The position numbers and the translations under genes are program-made. Shown one piece after another: positions 12,374 through 24,605 of a stretch of DNA of 64,000 nucleotides. Numbering within the stretch: the stretch's first letter is position 1; each line of letters starts with the position of its first letter. The stretch spans positions 59,922 through 123,921 of the forward strand of contig JNEU01001134.1 of assembly GCA_000697475.1 (NCBI GenBank), read 5' to 3'. Origin of the DNA: Lichtheimia corymbifera B2541 (Eukaryota; Mucoromycota; Mucoromycetes; Mucorales; Lichtheimiaceae). The notes beneath the pieces are model-generated. The model saw only the letters and a list, made by a program, of their open reading frames with translations. It searched no databases and had not been told where the DNA came from.

Positions 12374-13172
12374 GAGAAGAAGTAGAAAATTATTGATAAT
12401 AGGTAACTAAAAGAAAGAGAATGAAAAAAATATTTATCCAAGACAATTCTCATTTGTCTCATGTCTTTGCCCAACCCGTCCATATTGTGTTGCCCGAAGA
12501 TCAATGTCGGTCTTTCAAGCCTGTGCGGATCACAAACATGCTCTACCATATAAAGGTGCCGTAACCCGACATGTCCCCGCCTTTGATGCCTAAAGAAGTG
12601 TCTCGAAACTCAAATTACACCATTTTCATTAATCTGATCTCATCACACTTTTGGCTTGCTTCAAAGCATAAAGGGAAAAGGTATAAGCGTGGGATAAACA
12701 GAATCAATGGTTGGATTGACATTGACTTTTATGCAGCCACCTCACCTTGCACAACAGGATTGAGCCGAATTACGTGCTCACGGATCATCCTAGTATGTAG
12801 TAGAAGCCATTGCTATACCCAATCAACATTCAGTGTCGCCAGAAACCAAGACGTTCATCTAACCACGTGTCAAATAAGCATCGCCTCTTGCTGTATACAA
12901 GACCATGGGAACGCTAGAAAAGCTGGAACATCATTTTTCGAGGAAAAATGAAGCAGAAGAGTGCTTAAATGCATATACCGCACATGCGTTACGTTTCCAA
13001 AACATCCAAGGGCGTCCATATGCATCATTGAAATTTGCATGGATTAGTATTTGGTGTACAAAAGCAATCTTACATAACACGAAACAGTGGTCTATAATAA
13101 ATGCAATGCAAACAATCATCATATGGTTCTCTTTTGAGTAGCCAAGGACATCCAATGGCGGTCTTCGGCTTA
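12374..13172. other. Intergenic region upstream of the MFS gene
   Basis: About 0.8 kb. Open frames at 12571-12951 and 12905-13141 have erratic composition, no domain and no conserved motif. I see no supported gene or structured RNA. Confidence 0.5.
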
Positions 13173-13559
13173 TTACTTTAAGCTTCTATCCTTGGTAGTA
13201 GTTGCTTGACCCGGATGATTTAGGGTAGTACTATTTTGAATAACGATTGGGGTTTGTGAAGGGGGGGGAAGAGAGGTGTTGGAAAGAAGGGTGTGCCCTG
13301 GAAATGGGATGTATCGAAATTCTGCAGCATCTAATGGAATACTCCTTTGTTCTGTTTTCTTCTTCAATGTAAGGGATGTGTATACAAGAAGCGTGTTTGG
13401 AATGTGGAAGCACGGATGATCTCTTGAGCTTTTAATCATATCAGGTAAAGGCTTAGGTTGTACGACTTGATGCTGTGGCATACGAGGAGCATAGTAGCCA
13501 ATAAAGTAATTGTAACGAGCTGTCAAAGGACAAACAATGAGAATGGCATATACAAACAA
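13173..13559 (-). CDS. Hypothetical protein or 3' exon, unrecognised
   Basis: An open frame of up to 128 codons. It starts with a hydrophobic stretch and then reads ARYNYFIGYYAPRMPQHQ followed by a Pro/Ser/Thr-rich hydrophilic tail. A good acceptor (TTTGACAG, ending at 13520) lies before the CTCGTTAC segment, so this may be a 3' exon of a gene whose short 5' exon I could not place. No family is recognised. It would be divergent from the small membrane protein gene at 13952. Coding status is uncertain. Confidence 0.3.
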   Translation of the reverse strand: MFVYAILIVCPLTARYNYFIGYYAPRMPQHQVVQPKPLPDMIKSSRDHPCFHIPNTLLVYTSLTLKKKTEQRSIPLDAAEFRYIPFPGHTLLSNTSLPPPSQTPIVIQNSTTLNHPGQATTTKDRSLK

Positions 13560-13951
13560 AGACCATTCATGTTTCGAGACAATAGCACAACAACATTATC
13601 CGGGAAACAACGTGCTGTGCTTTAGAAGGTGTGATAGGGATGATGAGATGAAAGATGTAATAAGGGTCATATGCACATGTGAAAGAGACAGACAGAGAGA
13701 AAGAGAGAGGAGATTTTCTTGTTGCTGCTAGGTCAATATGCAATCAGCGGTTGTCACCCTTTGACGCTCATATTCTATAGAGAGCTCTCTCTGTATGTAT
13801 ATTTATAATAATGCACGTTGCATTTCGGAGGGCCAAGTAGGATGTTTTGAGAATCATTTGTGAAACTAGGCTTTCCTGCTCTTTTTCTCTTTTTCTTTTA
13901 ACCTTTTTGACTATTTATAACACCAACGCTCACACGCCTTGTAAAAGAAAC

Positions 13952-14272
13952 ATGGCTGCAACAGCGTCGCCTTCTTCGCCGTTGATACCCAAGGATCCGC
14001 CATCTTACGAATCTTTATACCTCACCATTCCACAGTCATCTACTCAGTCAGCATTTCTCACAGACCAGGGATCTCATTCAGCAGGCTCAGCGATTCAACG
14101 CTTTATATACCGCCAAGCTCCCTTTTTGCAGCGACTGGCTGCTGCTACATTTGTAGCCACCACCGTTTCTACCACAGTCATGTTGTTGCTATGGCAGTTG
14201 CAGAACTTGACAGCACCTGAAGACCCTGATCGCCCTTGGTTCGATCCAGACTCAACGACGCTTGCCGCTTAA
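13952..14272 (+). CDS. Small single-pass membrane protein with PPxY motif
   Basis: Open frame of 106 codons from ATG 13952, preceded by a pyrimidine-rich leader and a TATA-like stretch near 13800. The N-terminus is Ala/Ser/Pro-rich and contains KDPPSYESLYL, a PPxY motif of the kind bound by WW domains of Rsp5/Nedd4 ubiquitin ligases. One hydrophobic helix (ATFVATTVSTTVMLLLWQL, about residues 70-88) is followed by a short acidic, proline-containing tail. An in-frame upstream ATG at 13847 would add a signal-like segment but lies in T-rich leader sequence. The family is not recognised. An Rsp5 adaptor or substrate role would fit the layout but is inference. Confidence 0.55.
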   Translation: MAATASPSSPLIPKDPPSYESLYLTIPQSSTQSAFLTDQGSHSAGSAIQRFIYRQAPFLQRLAAATFVATTVSTTVMLLLWQLQNLTAPEDPDRPWFDPDSTTLAA

Positions 14273-15425
14273 CAACACATTACATTGATACAAAATCCCC
14301 TTTTCATCATATACCGTCATCCACCATCACATCGACGACTTGCACACATTCATCATCCCCTTCTCTGTATTGTAAATACCGTATACCACCACGCCTGTCC
14401 TCTTTTTTTCTTCTTTTCTGGAATTCAAGCAAAAAGCATATTTCAATCATCAATCAGCGTCGTTTTTGGTTTTTATCTGATGATCTTGGGAGGGAAATGA
14501 AGCTTTCGGGGAAAATTGGAGACATTTACAAACATCCACGTACGACATGCATATCATTCGAGCATCATTCTGTTTAATACTAATGTACCTTATCCGATCA
14601 CACGCCTAAATGATAAGGGTATGCACGCAGCTTGAATGATACAATAGACCCCGGGAAAGTGAGAGGGAAAGGGGGAGTTGTCTTCATAGTTGCTATGGCA
14701 GCAGTGAGCGTAGCTGCTGCAACATCCTTTGAATGTTGCCGATGGGGGATATGACACGTTACCTTGAATTTAATCGCTTTGTGCAGATCAATGTTTAGAA
14801 ATCTTAGGAGTAAAAGAAAAACAAAGCTCCCACGCATACGACCTTACAACAATGCATCACACATGGATTACTTTTTCGTAACTTGTCATGAGGAACTTGA
14901 AAGATCATCAATGAAAAAGAACATTGCATGGTATGGGAACGTGCGTTTACACAGTAAAAGAGGAGAATGTTGCATGCATCGGAAACCATACCCATGTCGC
15001 GTTCCAAAGCGACTAAGCGTGGGTGGCATGCAACTAATCCATACAACGTGATCGGTGCGTGTATCATTTATGGGAAAATAGGGTCACCAGTTCCGTCATT
15101 ATCAGCATGAAGCTGCATGAGCCCGATATATCAGGCTACATCATTATCTTTTGCCAAGATCTACAATTCCTGCAACCCGTAGTTCTCATATAAGTATGTA
15201 GCTGAGAACCCATTTATTTGAAGAAGCAAATGTTTATATATGCAATTCGTTTATTTAAGCTTTCAGTCGCCAATATAAACACCGTATTACCTGGTACCTG
15301 ACTGATTATATCATTGTGGCCTGTTCGCTCTTGGAAAATCGCTATGCTCACAAAAGATAAACCTTTATCCACAACAAAGATGTATAACCAAATGGGTAGC
15401 ACTTTTATATAAATGTAACTTAGAA
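14273..15425. other. Intergenic region
   Basis: Terminator side of both the small membrane protein gene and RNA14. Short overlapping frames on both strands show no conserved motif, and I see no supported gene. Confidence 0.5.
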
Positions 15426-18400
15426 CTAGTAACCGGGATCATCTCTATGTCGTTTAGCTTGTCTTGATCGGAAGACGTCATAGGGTGGTGGTCGATTAGG
15501 TCCCATGCCTATGCAAAAGAATGGCGGATCAGCATTTACGTACATAAAAGAATATCCCAAAACATACCTTTGTGAGAGCCATAATCGTCCTCATAATCAT
15601 CACGGTTTCGTCGCTTTTGATTTGGTTTCCCTCCTCGTCCAGGTCCACCGCCCTGATTCAATTCAATATGTAAGTCATCATTCAACGTAACCATGTCAGA
15701 ATTTTACTTACTCTTCCTTTATATCCACCTCCACCTCCTCGTCCACGACCACCAAATCCACCTCGTTGTGGCGGCATATCCCGAGGAGGCATATGTTGAC
15801 CACCTCCCATAGGCTTAGGTGGAGGACCACGACCAGGTGCCATTGCTTGTTGTGGTAGAGGAATAATGACGTTACGTAAAAGATCCACCAATTCACCAGC
15901 TTGTATCTTAGGGCCTATACACCATTATATCAGTGAATCACATTCTTCCCTTCCATCCTGCCTTTCCTTTCTTTCTTACCATTGAATGTTTGTGGTGGTG
16001 GCAAATTAGATACAAAGTATGCAACAGGATCTGGTAAACCCGCTGTGGGAGTTGGCATAGGTTGTGATGGAGCAGTCATTGTTGGTTGTGTTGGGGGTTG
16101 ACTCCAAGCTGGTGGGCCCATAGGTGGTGGTTGTTGTTGTGGTGGCGGTGGCATACCTCCTGCCATGGGTGCAGAGGTAGGTGGTTGCATGGGCGGTGGT
16201 GGTGCACTAACTTGTACAGGTGCCATATCAACTACAGGTGAAGGTCTACCAGGAGTCGATGTTGGCATGGTAGCAGGTGCTCGTCTTGATTCTGACGGTT
16301 TGAAGGATTGCCATTGACTGAAGTCAGGTCTTGGGTATCGCTCTGGATTCACAGCTTCAAGTAAAGGTCGTTTGCCATCCTTTTGTCGTCCACGGTCAGG
16401 TGTTGCATTGACACTGCCTGCAGTTGCGGGTGCTGCTGCTACTGCTGCTGCCGATGCAGCTGCTACTGCTGCTTGTTTGGACTCTGGAATCTTATGTTGG
16501 CGTACTGTTATGATACATAGATGGATTAGCATAACACTTGTAATGTATCCCTTGTTATTATACCTTCAGCACCAAGATCCAATTCTTCAATAGAATGAAC
16601 ATCCAAATAGCTGTGTCTCTCGAGAAATGATTGTGTATTTGTAACTATAGACAAAGGTAAATCAGTATCATTGGAAATATATATGAAAACGTTGTATTCT
16701 TACTGCCAGGTAATGCTTCGCGTCGTCGTTTTTCCACATTTTGCATGCCCTGTAAATCACCATATTTGTTTTCATAATCCAAGAACTTTGACCAGATCAC
16801 CTCAGACTTGGAAGGAGGTAGAGTAGCAAGCGCTTTCTCAAACAATGCACGCGTGTCTATAACATAAGATGGTTAATAATAAGGAAAAGGGGGAGAACAA
16901 ATGAATCCAAGGTACTTACTGTTGTCATCATTCATCTGGATAAGATAATCCAGGTACACGCACACGTAGTCAGGATCATCGGCAAACTGCTTGAGTCCCA
17001 AACCAAAGATCTTGCCAGCAACCGTTGCATCCTTGCTATTGTGATATTCCATCAATGCTAATACACCCGGTCAATATATGTGAGATAAACAATACAGTCA
17101 TTGTATTATATCTTACCTGATGCGACAAATACATGGTATGTTCGATTGGCAGCCTTGCGAGCACGCGAGAATAGAGCTCTTGCTGCTTTGATTCCCTAAA
17201 ATACCCATGCTCAGGTGAGTTCACTGCACATGGTCACTGATTTCAATCCACACATACCTCTGTTCGTCTGGCAAATCGCATATAATTGATCCACACTAAT
17301 GAACATGCTTTGGCTAGCTTGGTAACTTGCTCGTTCGTGCGATTCTTGACTTCATCTTGCTCCTTCTTGATTTGTTTTTCCCGTGTACGTAGTTGTTCTC
17401 GCATCTCGCCATCGATATCATCACTCAAATTCATGTTGGCTTTTTCTTCATCTGCATCAGCTTGTATCTTGTCGACTTCTTCCTGACATGCAGTCTGGAG
17501 CTTTTCAACTTCTTTATCCAAATATTCCAAGAGCGTGTCAAATGCCTGCCGAGCATCATCCGATTGGCGACGCGTCTCACAAATCTCGGCATAGGCAAAG
17601 TTGATCAAAAGACTATAACGTACCCAATATCAATGGTGTGCCCATTACAAGTATTCCTTTCCACCTCCCATCCCAATTTACCTTGTTGGCAACACCTCAA
17701 TGCCTTGCTTCAAAACACTCAAGGCTTTCTCAGGTTTCTCCATCTCATGATAATACATGGCAAAATCATACCAAATCTCTGGATAGAATCTCAACACAAG
17801 AAACGCTTGTTGATATGCATACGCAACACGATCCACCACGAGACTCTCGTCTTCCAATTGAAGAGGATTATTCTTCTCCCATTGAATATATTGTTTCCAC
17901 AAATCCAACTACAAAGGAAAAAACGACATAAAATGGTTCCATTTTAGATCCCATGACATAACACACCCCTTGCTTTCTCCCATCAATGTATATACATACC
18001 TGACTTATTTCCTTATCGGTCCATTGAGGAGGTCGAGGAACGACATTACGGTTGATACCATCGGTAAGCGCTTTCATCTCCCGCAGGGCAGTACGTGCTG
18101 TCATGTATGCAGCCGACTTTTCACCGAGGAATTTCTTGGCCTAATATGAAGCACAAATGAGTAACCAATATAATAGAAACGAGGATATCCACTTACAGTG
18201 AGTCGGTTCAGGTTATTCTCCCATTGATCATACTCCTTCCAAAGATGTTCGACATTGTTGAGAGGAATGGCTACAGCTTTCTGATATGCTCTGCGCATGC
18301 TATCCATCTTGCGTTGCTCTTCCCATGTATTCGTAGCCTACATAGACGACGGATCAGTATCCCATATTCTATTCACCATGATCTTCTTACCTCTGCCGAC

Positions 18401-19906
18401 TTTAAGAAATAGATATAATCAGCCCAAATAGACCCTGCCTCTTTGTCGATGCCAACGTTGTTGAGAACATATTCATAAGCCTTTTCAATGATCGCTCTAG
18501 CTTCAGGTGTCATTGTAGTGCCAGAATCGCCCTGGTTGATACGGCGGATATAACCAAGATAAAACTTCCAGAGGTCAACGGAGAGCACAGTCTTCAAGCA
18601 TCGAGTAAATAACGCTTCCACTTCGGCAAAGTTCGAGTACTTGAGCTCTAATTCCAAATACGCCAACCATTGTCTCGACTATAGAACAAACAAAATAGGA
18701 ACTCAGTGCATCTATCCATGCAATGTCAACCATATCATCATCCAGGGAAACGAAAAAAGTGAAAAGAAGGTGGGGTCGTATGTGTATCCATTTGTCCATA
18801 TGTCGTAGCAATGCCATCCAATGAGCATACCCAACCGGCCCCAGCAAACAAAGTGAAAGTGTGTAATGTGGAAAAGAGAGAGAGAAAGAGATAGAGAGAG
18901 AGCGTGTGTGTGCGTGTGATCGAAAATGGCATTTATTCCGCATGGATGCCAATGTAAAAGGAAAAAGATGAAGATGGCCAACCAACTGATATAGGGAGAA
19001 ATTGATGATACTTACCGCTGTTGGGAACACTTCAAGGAACCTTTCATAGACATCGCGTGTCGCTTCCAAATCACCCGTTTGTTGAATCTCGTTAATCAAA
19101 GCAAGCCAAGCATTGGAATCATATTGAGATTTGGCGATGCGTTGCTCCAACCGCTCTCGTTTAGCTTGTGCCTTATTCGTTGCTGGCTCAGGTGTAACAT
19201 CCATGCGAGTGTTGTTGTAGACGTTCGAAGCAGCTGATATGGCGGGACTAGCAGCACGTAATCCGGGAGATGATGTATTGTTGGCTTGCAGAGCACTAGG
19301 TGGTATTTGCCATGAAGCAGGTTCACTGATAAAGGATGGAGGTGGTGGCTGTGGTGCTGTTGCTGATGATGTGGTTGCTTGAGATTGAGAAGGAGAAGTG
19401 GATGTAGCTGGAGATGTTGATGATGATGATGGTGATTGGGAAGCCTGCTGTTGTTGTAATGGCTCAGCATCAGGCATACTATGATCCATCTCGTTTTGTT
19501 GCTCATTGGAAGAAGCATTATCTTCTGGTTTACGCGAGATATCCTCATCCATGGGTGTTGCAGTATCAGCTTCCTCTTTGCTCGTTGAATCTTGACTCTC
19601 TGGTTGAGCCTCACTTTCAGACTTTGTAATCGGCGTCGCTTCATCTTGCTTGTGAGCTGTATCTTCCTCTGTAACTGCTTGATCAGCACTAGGCAACGTC
19701 TGCTGTTCACTGTCATTGGCAATCATCGAATCGCTGGGCGCGTCAACGGATTGGCTAGTCTCGTCAAGTGCCTGTTGTTGTTGCTGCTCCTCTACCGGCT
19801 GTGCATTCTCATTCGTCTCGATTGGTTGCTGCTGCTGTTGTTGCTGTTGTTGTTGTTGTTCCTCATTGCTCTCTTGTTGAGGTGGATTCTCTGCAGGTGC
19901 CTCCAT
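15426..19906 (-). CDS. RNA14: Rna14 / CstF-77, pre-mRNA 3'-end processing HAT-repeat protein
   Basis: Fourteen exons (19906-19016, 18678-18391, 18337-18197, 18140-18000, 17908-17682, 17612-17258, 17195-17117, 17057-16920, 16856-16704, 16644-16564, 16504-15980, 15914-15712, 15652-15568, 15508-15426) join in phase to about 935 residues. Rna14 is the scaffold of cleavage factor IA/CstF, which guides cleavage and polyadenylation. HAT repeats run from about residue 260 ([28 protein letters not shown]) through [31 protein letters not shown] and [20 protein letters not shown]. The region [12 protein letters not shown] and the ending before the monkeytail match CstF-77. The N-terminal 250 residues are Gln/Ser/acidic low complexity with long Gln runs. 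The C-terminus has a Pro-rich linker and then an RGG/FGG-rich tail, which is unusual for this protein. Confidence 0.93.
18679..19015 (-). repeat. RNA14 intron 1 with purine and CA/TG tracts
   Basis: This 337-nt intron is much longer than the others in the gene. It contains a GA-rich tract at about 18874-18900 followed by a TG/CG dinucleotide tract to about 18918 (plus strand). Confidence 0.7.
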
Positions 19907-21675
19907 GGTTGGTTGGTACAAGGAAAAAGAGAAGCTCGTTGTCGGGGCTGTTTTCTGACATTATTGGTACCAATAGTTACGTCACGCGAATAACCAGAGT
20001 CAGTCTCATCCTACCCATTCATGCAGCTGCTCTTTGTTCTACTTATGCAAGCGATTCTTTGTTTTAGCTTCGTATTATTCCCAGCAATCAATATCACTCT
20101 ATATTCAAATGAACACTGTATGCTTTTACATAACATTCCTTTTCTGTTAGCCCCATCACATAATAAATCATGTACTTCATACTATAAATCGGCAGCTTGA
20201 CTATTCGACCTAAAGATCTTCAACCATCTTGAGTCATAGATAATTCCTAGAAAAAAGTCTTTCAATGTACCTTAATAAAGGGTATTACGCTATCCTGCAG
20301 TATGATCGAATTATGACTGGGCTTTGACGTTTTGTACAGTATTCCATACATGTAGTGCGTGGAGTGGATATGATAATGGTGTGCTTTTGGAGGGATTATT
20401 GCATTCAAACCAAGGGATAAATTCCTCCTGCTGCGTAGGCCTAGTAGCTTATGATTGATTATGGGTTTTACAGCTGACTGCTGGATGTTGGGATAGCCGA
20501 TGTTGATGCATTCCGTTACACAAACATACAACATAATGCATTGCATGATATGATCCACTAACCCTTGGACACATTTAAAATTGCAACAGGATTTTCCAAG
20601 GGCTTACGCGTACGCTGATTGAGAGGAACATGAGCCTTCCTTTTGTAAATCGTATATCGTAGAACAAGCACCCACAAAGGGCAGCATTGATTGCAACAAT
20701 CATTACCTCTTCCAACTTACAATGACCGCAGTGAACAATGAACGTTTTCTTTGTTCATCATTCTCAGTTTAAGTCTGCTTCATCATGTACTTTTAGTATA
20801 CGCCCTTTGTTCAACGAAGTTAGAGTCCATTGCTATGCCTGAAACGACCCATAACAAAGCGCTGAATCGAGGAGCACTGCCACTTGGCTAGCTGACGGCT
20901 GTATCGGCCACGTGGATATAACACATTTTATTCAAGGTGGCGTGTAATTCATTGGCTGCAAATGATTCGGTGCCTGTGCCGAACTTTAAAAAAGAAAAAG
21001 CTTTTTTTCTATGCAATGCAAGAAGCCGTCATCCACAACGTGGGCATAGATGATAAAACTCAATAGATCCTCGGGAGAGGTTGAATTACAAAAGGAGACA
21101 AGGCTAATCACCATGTGCATTTTACATCCAGCTACGATGCTCAACACCGACAAAAGGCTTTTCTTGATATGAATGATATAAATGCAAAAATGACATATAA
21201 GCGGGGAAGAGGATGCAGAGAATAGCAAAGAGTGTGAAATGATACAAAATGAGTTTGAGCTGTCTAAGGTTACATGAGGCGTATATATATCTTTCTCGTA
21301 GCATGCAATGTGTGGAGAGCAAAGGATTATGGATGAGAATACTCTGTGGCTGTAAATCAGCGACGCACAGACTACTAAATTACTCCAAGGTCACACGGTG
21401 TCAAAGCGATAATGTTGACGTGTAACACCAAATGGTCAAGTGGTGTCACGGGTGACCCGATCCGCATCCACATGATGGTCCATTGTAGTACGTTCTCCAA
21501 AAGCCCATGATGATGATGATGATGGTGTTGGTGGTGGTAATATCGTTGATGATGATGATATTGATGGTGGTGGTAATCCTCTTAAGCCAGCTATGTCATC
21601 TAGAGGTCAAATATGGATGTCGTCAATGTCCAATGCCCTTTCTCATCACCCCCGAATTTCATGATTATATTTGCT
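19907..21675. other. Intergenic region with triplet microsatellite at its right end
   Basis: About 1.77 kb, including the RNA14 promoter. No supported gene. A GAT/GGT triplet-rich stretch lies at 21507-21576, downstream of the homeobox gene. Confidence 0.6.
21507..21576. repeat. Imperfect (GAT/GGT) trinucleotide repeat
   Basis: Blocks of GATGATGATGAT and GGTGGTGGT alternate on the plus strand with small interruptions. The stretch lies outside any called coding sequence. Confidence 0.8.
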
Positions 21676-22392
21676 TTAACTCCTTTCCACATTCACACAC
21701 ACATCTATATCCACCAATAACCCCTTGAGCCCCTTACATTGTCTCAAGCCATATAGATGCTGCCCAATGAGTCGGGCTTGGAGCGACTCTGATTCAAGCA
21801 TCGGCTGCAAGATTCGACGACGTGCGTTGATGAACCAATTGCTGATCTGATTTACCGTAAGGCCCGTTTGTTGAGCAAGGTGAAGCTTTTCTTTTTCAGA
21901 TGGGTATGGATGTTGCTTGTGGTCGACGAGCCATGCTTTCAAATACTCGGTCACTTGCTTAGGAAGATTGCCACGACGCCGTTTACTAGTTGATGCTCGG
22001 GGTTGTGGTTGCTGCTGCTGCTGTTGCTGACTCGTATAATGTCGTTGTGGTTGTTGGTATTCGCATGTTGCTGATGACCAACTAGAGGTGGATGTGGATG
22101 CAGTTGGTGACACGAGAGGACTTTCTAGGCGAAATGATAGGGTCGTGTTTTGTGTTTGTTTCTGTGTTTCCCGCGACGAGACCCAAAAGTGTGCATTGTG
22201 GCGAAGCATCTCAGTGGTTTTGGCTAAATGACGATCGATCTGGTATTGTGGAGATGGGATAGCTTCCGAAGGATGATCATGATATACAACAAGTGGCGTG
22301 AATATGCGTGGCTATTGCGTATATAATCAGCGTTGATCCATTTAATTTCGGTGACTTATTCTTACACATACGTCTCTAGTGAATGTTGACAT
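21676..22392 (-). CDS. TALE-class homeobox transcription factor (KN domain)
   Basis: Two exons (22392-22372 and 22311-21676) give about 218 residues. The short first exon codes MSTFTRD and splices in phase to PRIFTPLVVY. The homeodomain spans about residues 117-180: KRRRGNLPKQVTEYLKAWL, then the three-residue TALE loop extension HPYPSEKEK, and helix 3 NQISNWFINARRR. The KN-type homeodomain makes it a nuclear DNA-binding protein. The N-terminal side is Ser/Thr/Gln-rich with a Gln run. Fungal TALE proteins act in morphogenesis or mating-type control; no mating-locus context is visible here, so no such role is claimed. The C-terminal tail after the homeodomain is short. Confidence 0.9.
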
Positions 22393-24160
22393 GGGTAATA
22401 ATGTAAATGGATGCGAGGAAATGCAAATAACGAAAATGTGAGTGAGAAAAAGAAAGCAATGTGAAAGAAAAGATAGTGGAAAGAAAAAGGGAAGGAGTAG
22501 AAAAAGGTCGAGCCATTGCACAAGAAAAGAAAAAGTGTTCCATGGGGTCACAAACTTCCCAAGATGATGTTACCATCAACATCCATCCTCCATATCAAGA
22601 AACAGCACCGATGTAAACGTGGTCTTTGTTATTGCTTGGTGAATGAAGACATTGAGAGGCTTGGAACTGAAGTAGGTGCGCGGCTTTGAAGATGATCATA
22701 GCCGGTCGGTATTCGCACCAATAATGAGAACAATGATGGATGATGGGAGGCGATTGTGCAGACGCCTCATTTGGAGATGGACGCATAAATTGCTATACAA
22801 CATAGGGTAAGAGGTATTAAACCTCACCATATTATGCATGACAACCCCTTTGGCACGACCCCTTTTCCGATGCTCCCTACTACCTTTTACTAGCCACTTC
22901 TCCGAATAGCTTAGCCAAAGCAAGCTGCAGCATGTATATGCATGTCCCATCATCCACGTGGGTTACATGGAATCATCAACCGAACTTACCTACCTAACAA
23001 TCCCTATTCATGTGCCATAACTTCATCAAGCGGATCGGCTCCTTGATAGTATCCACTATAGTCATTGCTAACCTGCTGCGTGTTTCCACGATCACCCAAT
23101 TTGGTATCTTCCCGCCCTCTGCATATTTCATCGGCAGATCAGCGAGCAACGAAATAAGATTATTGACAACATCCTCAAACACACAGACAAATGTTGTGAT
23201 ACCCCTGATGTCTAACAGATCGAGTTTTCATCGTTCGATATAGACGATAAACCATTCAAAATTTTCACCTTGTAAGCTGACTATCCTATGGCACAAAAGC
23301 AATAACAGCCCTTAAAAATTATGACATGAAAGGAAAATCTCACCCATGCATCCCCGGCGAGATCTTTGTGGTAATACATATCATGCAAGATTACTTCAAA
23401 TTTATGCGTGCATTGTTATCCGGGAAGTCTCGGTCTGCAAGATACACTTTATGCAGCCGAGCCACACGTGGACAGCTGGTCGTCTTTTCTTTCCGCCTCG
23501 ACTATAGTCTTCTTGATTCCACCTTATGACCAACAGCACTACGGCTCCTCTCATGTGATATTCACCATAAGCAATATGTACGGCGTGATGAATACGTTGA
23601 AAAATCACATATGAGCATTTTCTTTACGAATGAAAGAGCAACATTTGTAGGCATCATTGTTGCCGCATGGTTTCATTCAATCCAAATGATTTTGAAGGTG
23701 AGTGGAAGAAGCAACCCTATACGAATCTCCTGAAACCTTGTTTCTTTGTTTCCCCAACTCACAACCTTGAACAAGGAGCCTTCTTTTCAACAAGCGCTGT
23801 ACAATGAATTCCAGCATCATCACTATTAGCCATCATCCCTGCATGATTGTTATACCGAGTGAGCGTTGTTCTCATTCACATTGGGTAATGTCGCGTCATC
23901 TTGCGAGAATGCGTACCAATGTGCCAAATTTGGTTACGTTGCTTTTTGAAAGAGAAGGGACATGATTTGCCCCATATGATGCCTCTTTATCACTAAACAC
24001 GCTGTGCTCATTATGGAAAATATAAGTATAGATGGATGACACTAATATGCAAGGCTGTTGACTTTATTTCTCCAACTAGCTACGAGTGAGTGTGATGGGT
24101 AACAAGGAGAATCAAGGGGTGGTGGCGGTATCATATGATGGTAGAGCTGCGTGTTGGGAA
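22393..24160. other. Intergenic region with possible relic ORF
   Basis: About 1.77 kb. An ATG-less frame on the minus strand (23182-22994) encodes a coherent helical-looking stretch ending in a stop, but no start, intron support or family is visible. The rest shows no supported feature apart from A-rich sequence at 22440-22520 in the homeobox 5' flank. Confidence 0.45.
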
Positions 24161-24605
24161 TTAATACGACAATTTACCGGTCCAACGCTTGTAGCCGCTG
24201 AGCTTTGCAAGTTCAGCGGTTTGTTGGTTGACCTTGATGGCATGGCAAGAGAGAGACATAGCAGTGTAAGCAGGTCCTTGACCACATTCAGCGACAGGGA
24301 TATAGTTCTTCTCGAATTCCATAGGAGAAGAAGTGGGGAACTCCTTATTTATATATCTTTATACATAGAAAGAGGTTGAGTCAATATATGTATGTGAGGT
24401 ATGCTTTTAATCAAAAATGTACTTACTCTTCGCAATGGCTCACCCAGGATTCGCACTCGTCAGGGAGAAGGTTATCCTCCGGAATCTCGTAGTTGTCGCG
24501 ATAATCATCAACACGATTGACAATGGTGTCATCGCCAAAAATTTTGGAAGCAGTGGCAGTGGCAGTTAAGGCAACAACAGCAAGGGTAGTAAGAGAGAAG
24601 CGCAT
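24161..24605 (-). CDS. Small secreted four-cysteine protein, paralog A
   Basis: Two exons (24605-24427 and 24356-24161) give about 124 residues. The N-terminal signal peptide is MRFSLTTLAVVALTATATA, followed by an acidic mature region. Four cysteines are in the pattern C-x6-C ... C-x12-C: CESWVSHC in exon 1, then the cysteines of IPVAECGQG and MSLSCHAIK in exon 2. The exon structure, first-exon length (179 nt), splice phase and cysteine spacing all match the gene at 26023-26437, so the two are paralogs. The protein is probably extracellular. No known family is recognised; structural, wall-associated or effector roles are all possible. Confidence 0.8.

Noticed and set aside
12571..12951. 126-codon plus-strand frame
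   Set aside because: Irregular composition, many Cys and Ser, no motif, no promoter or splice context.
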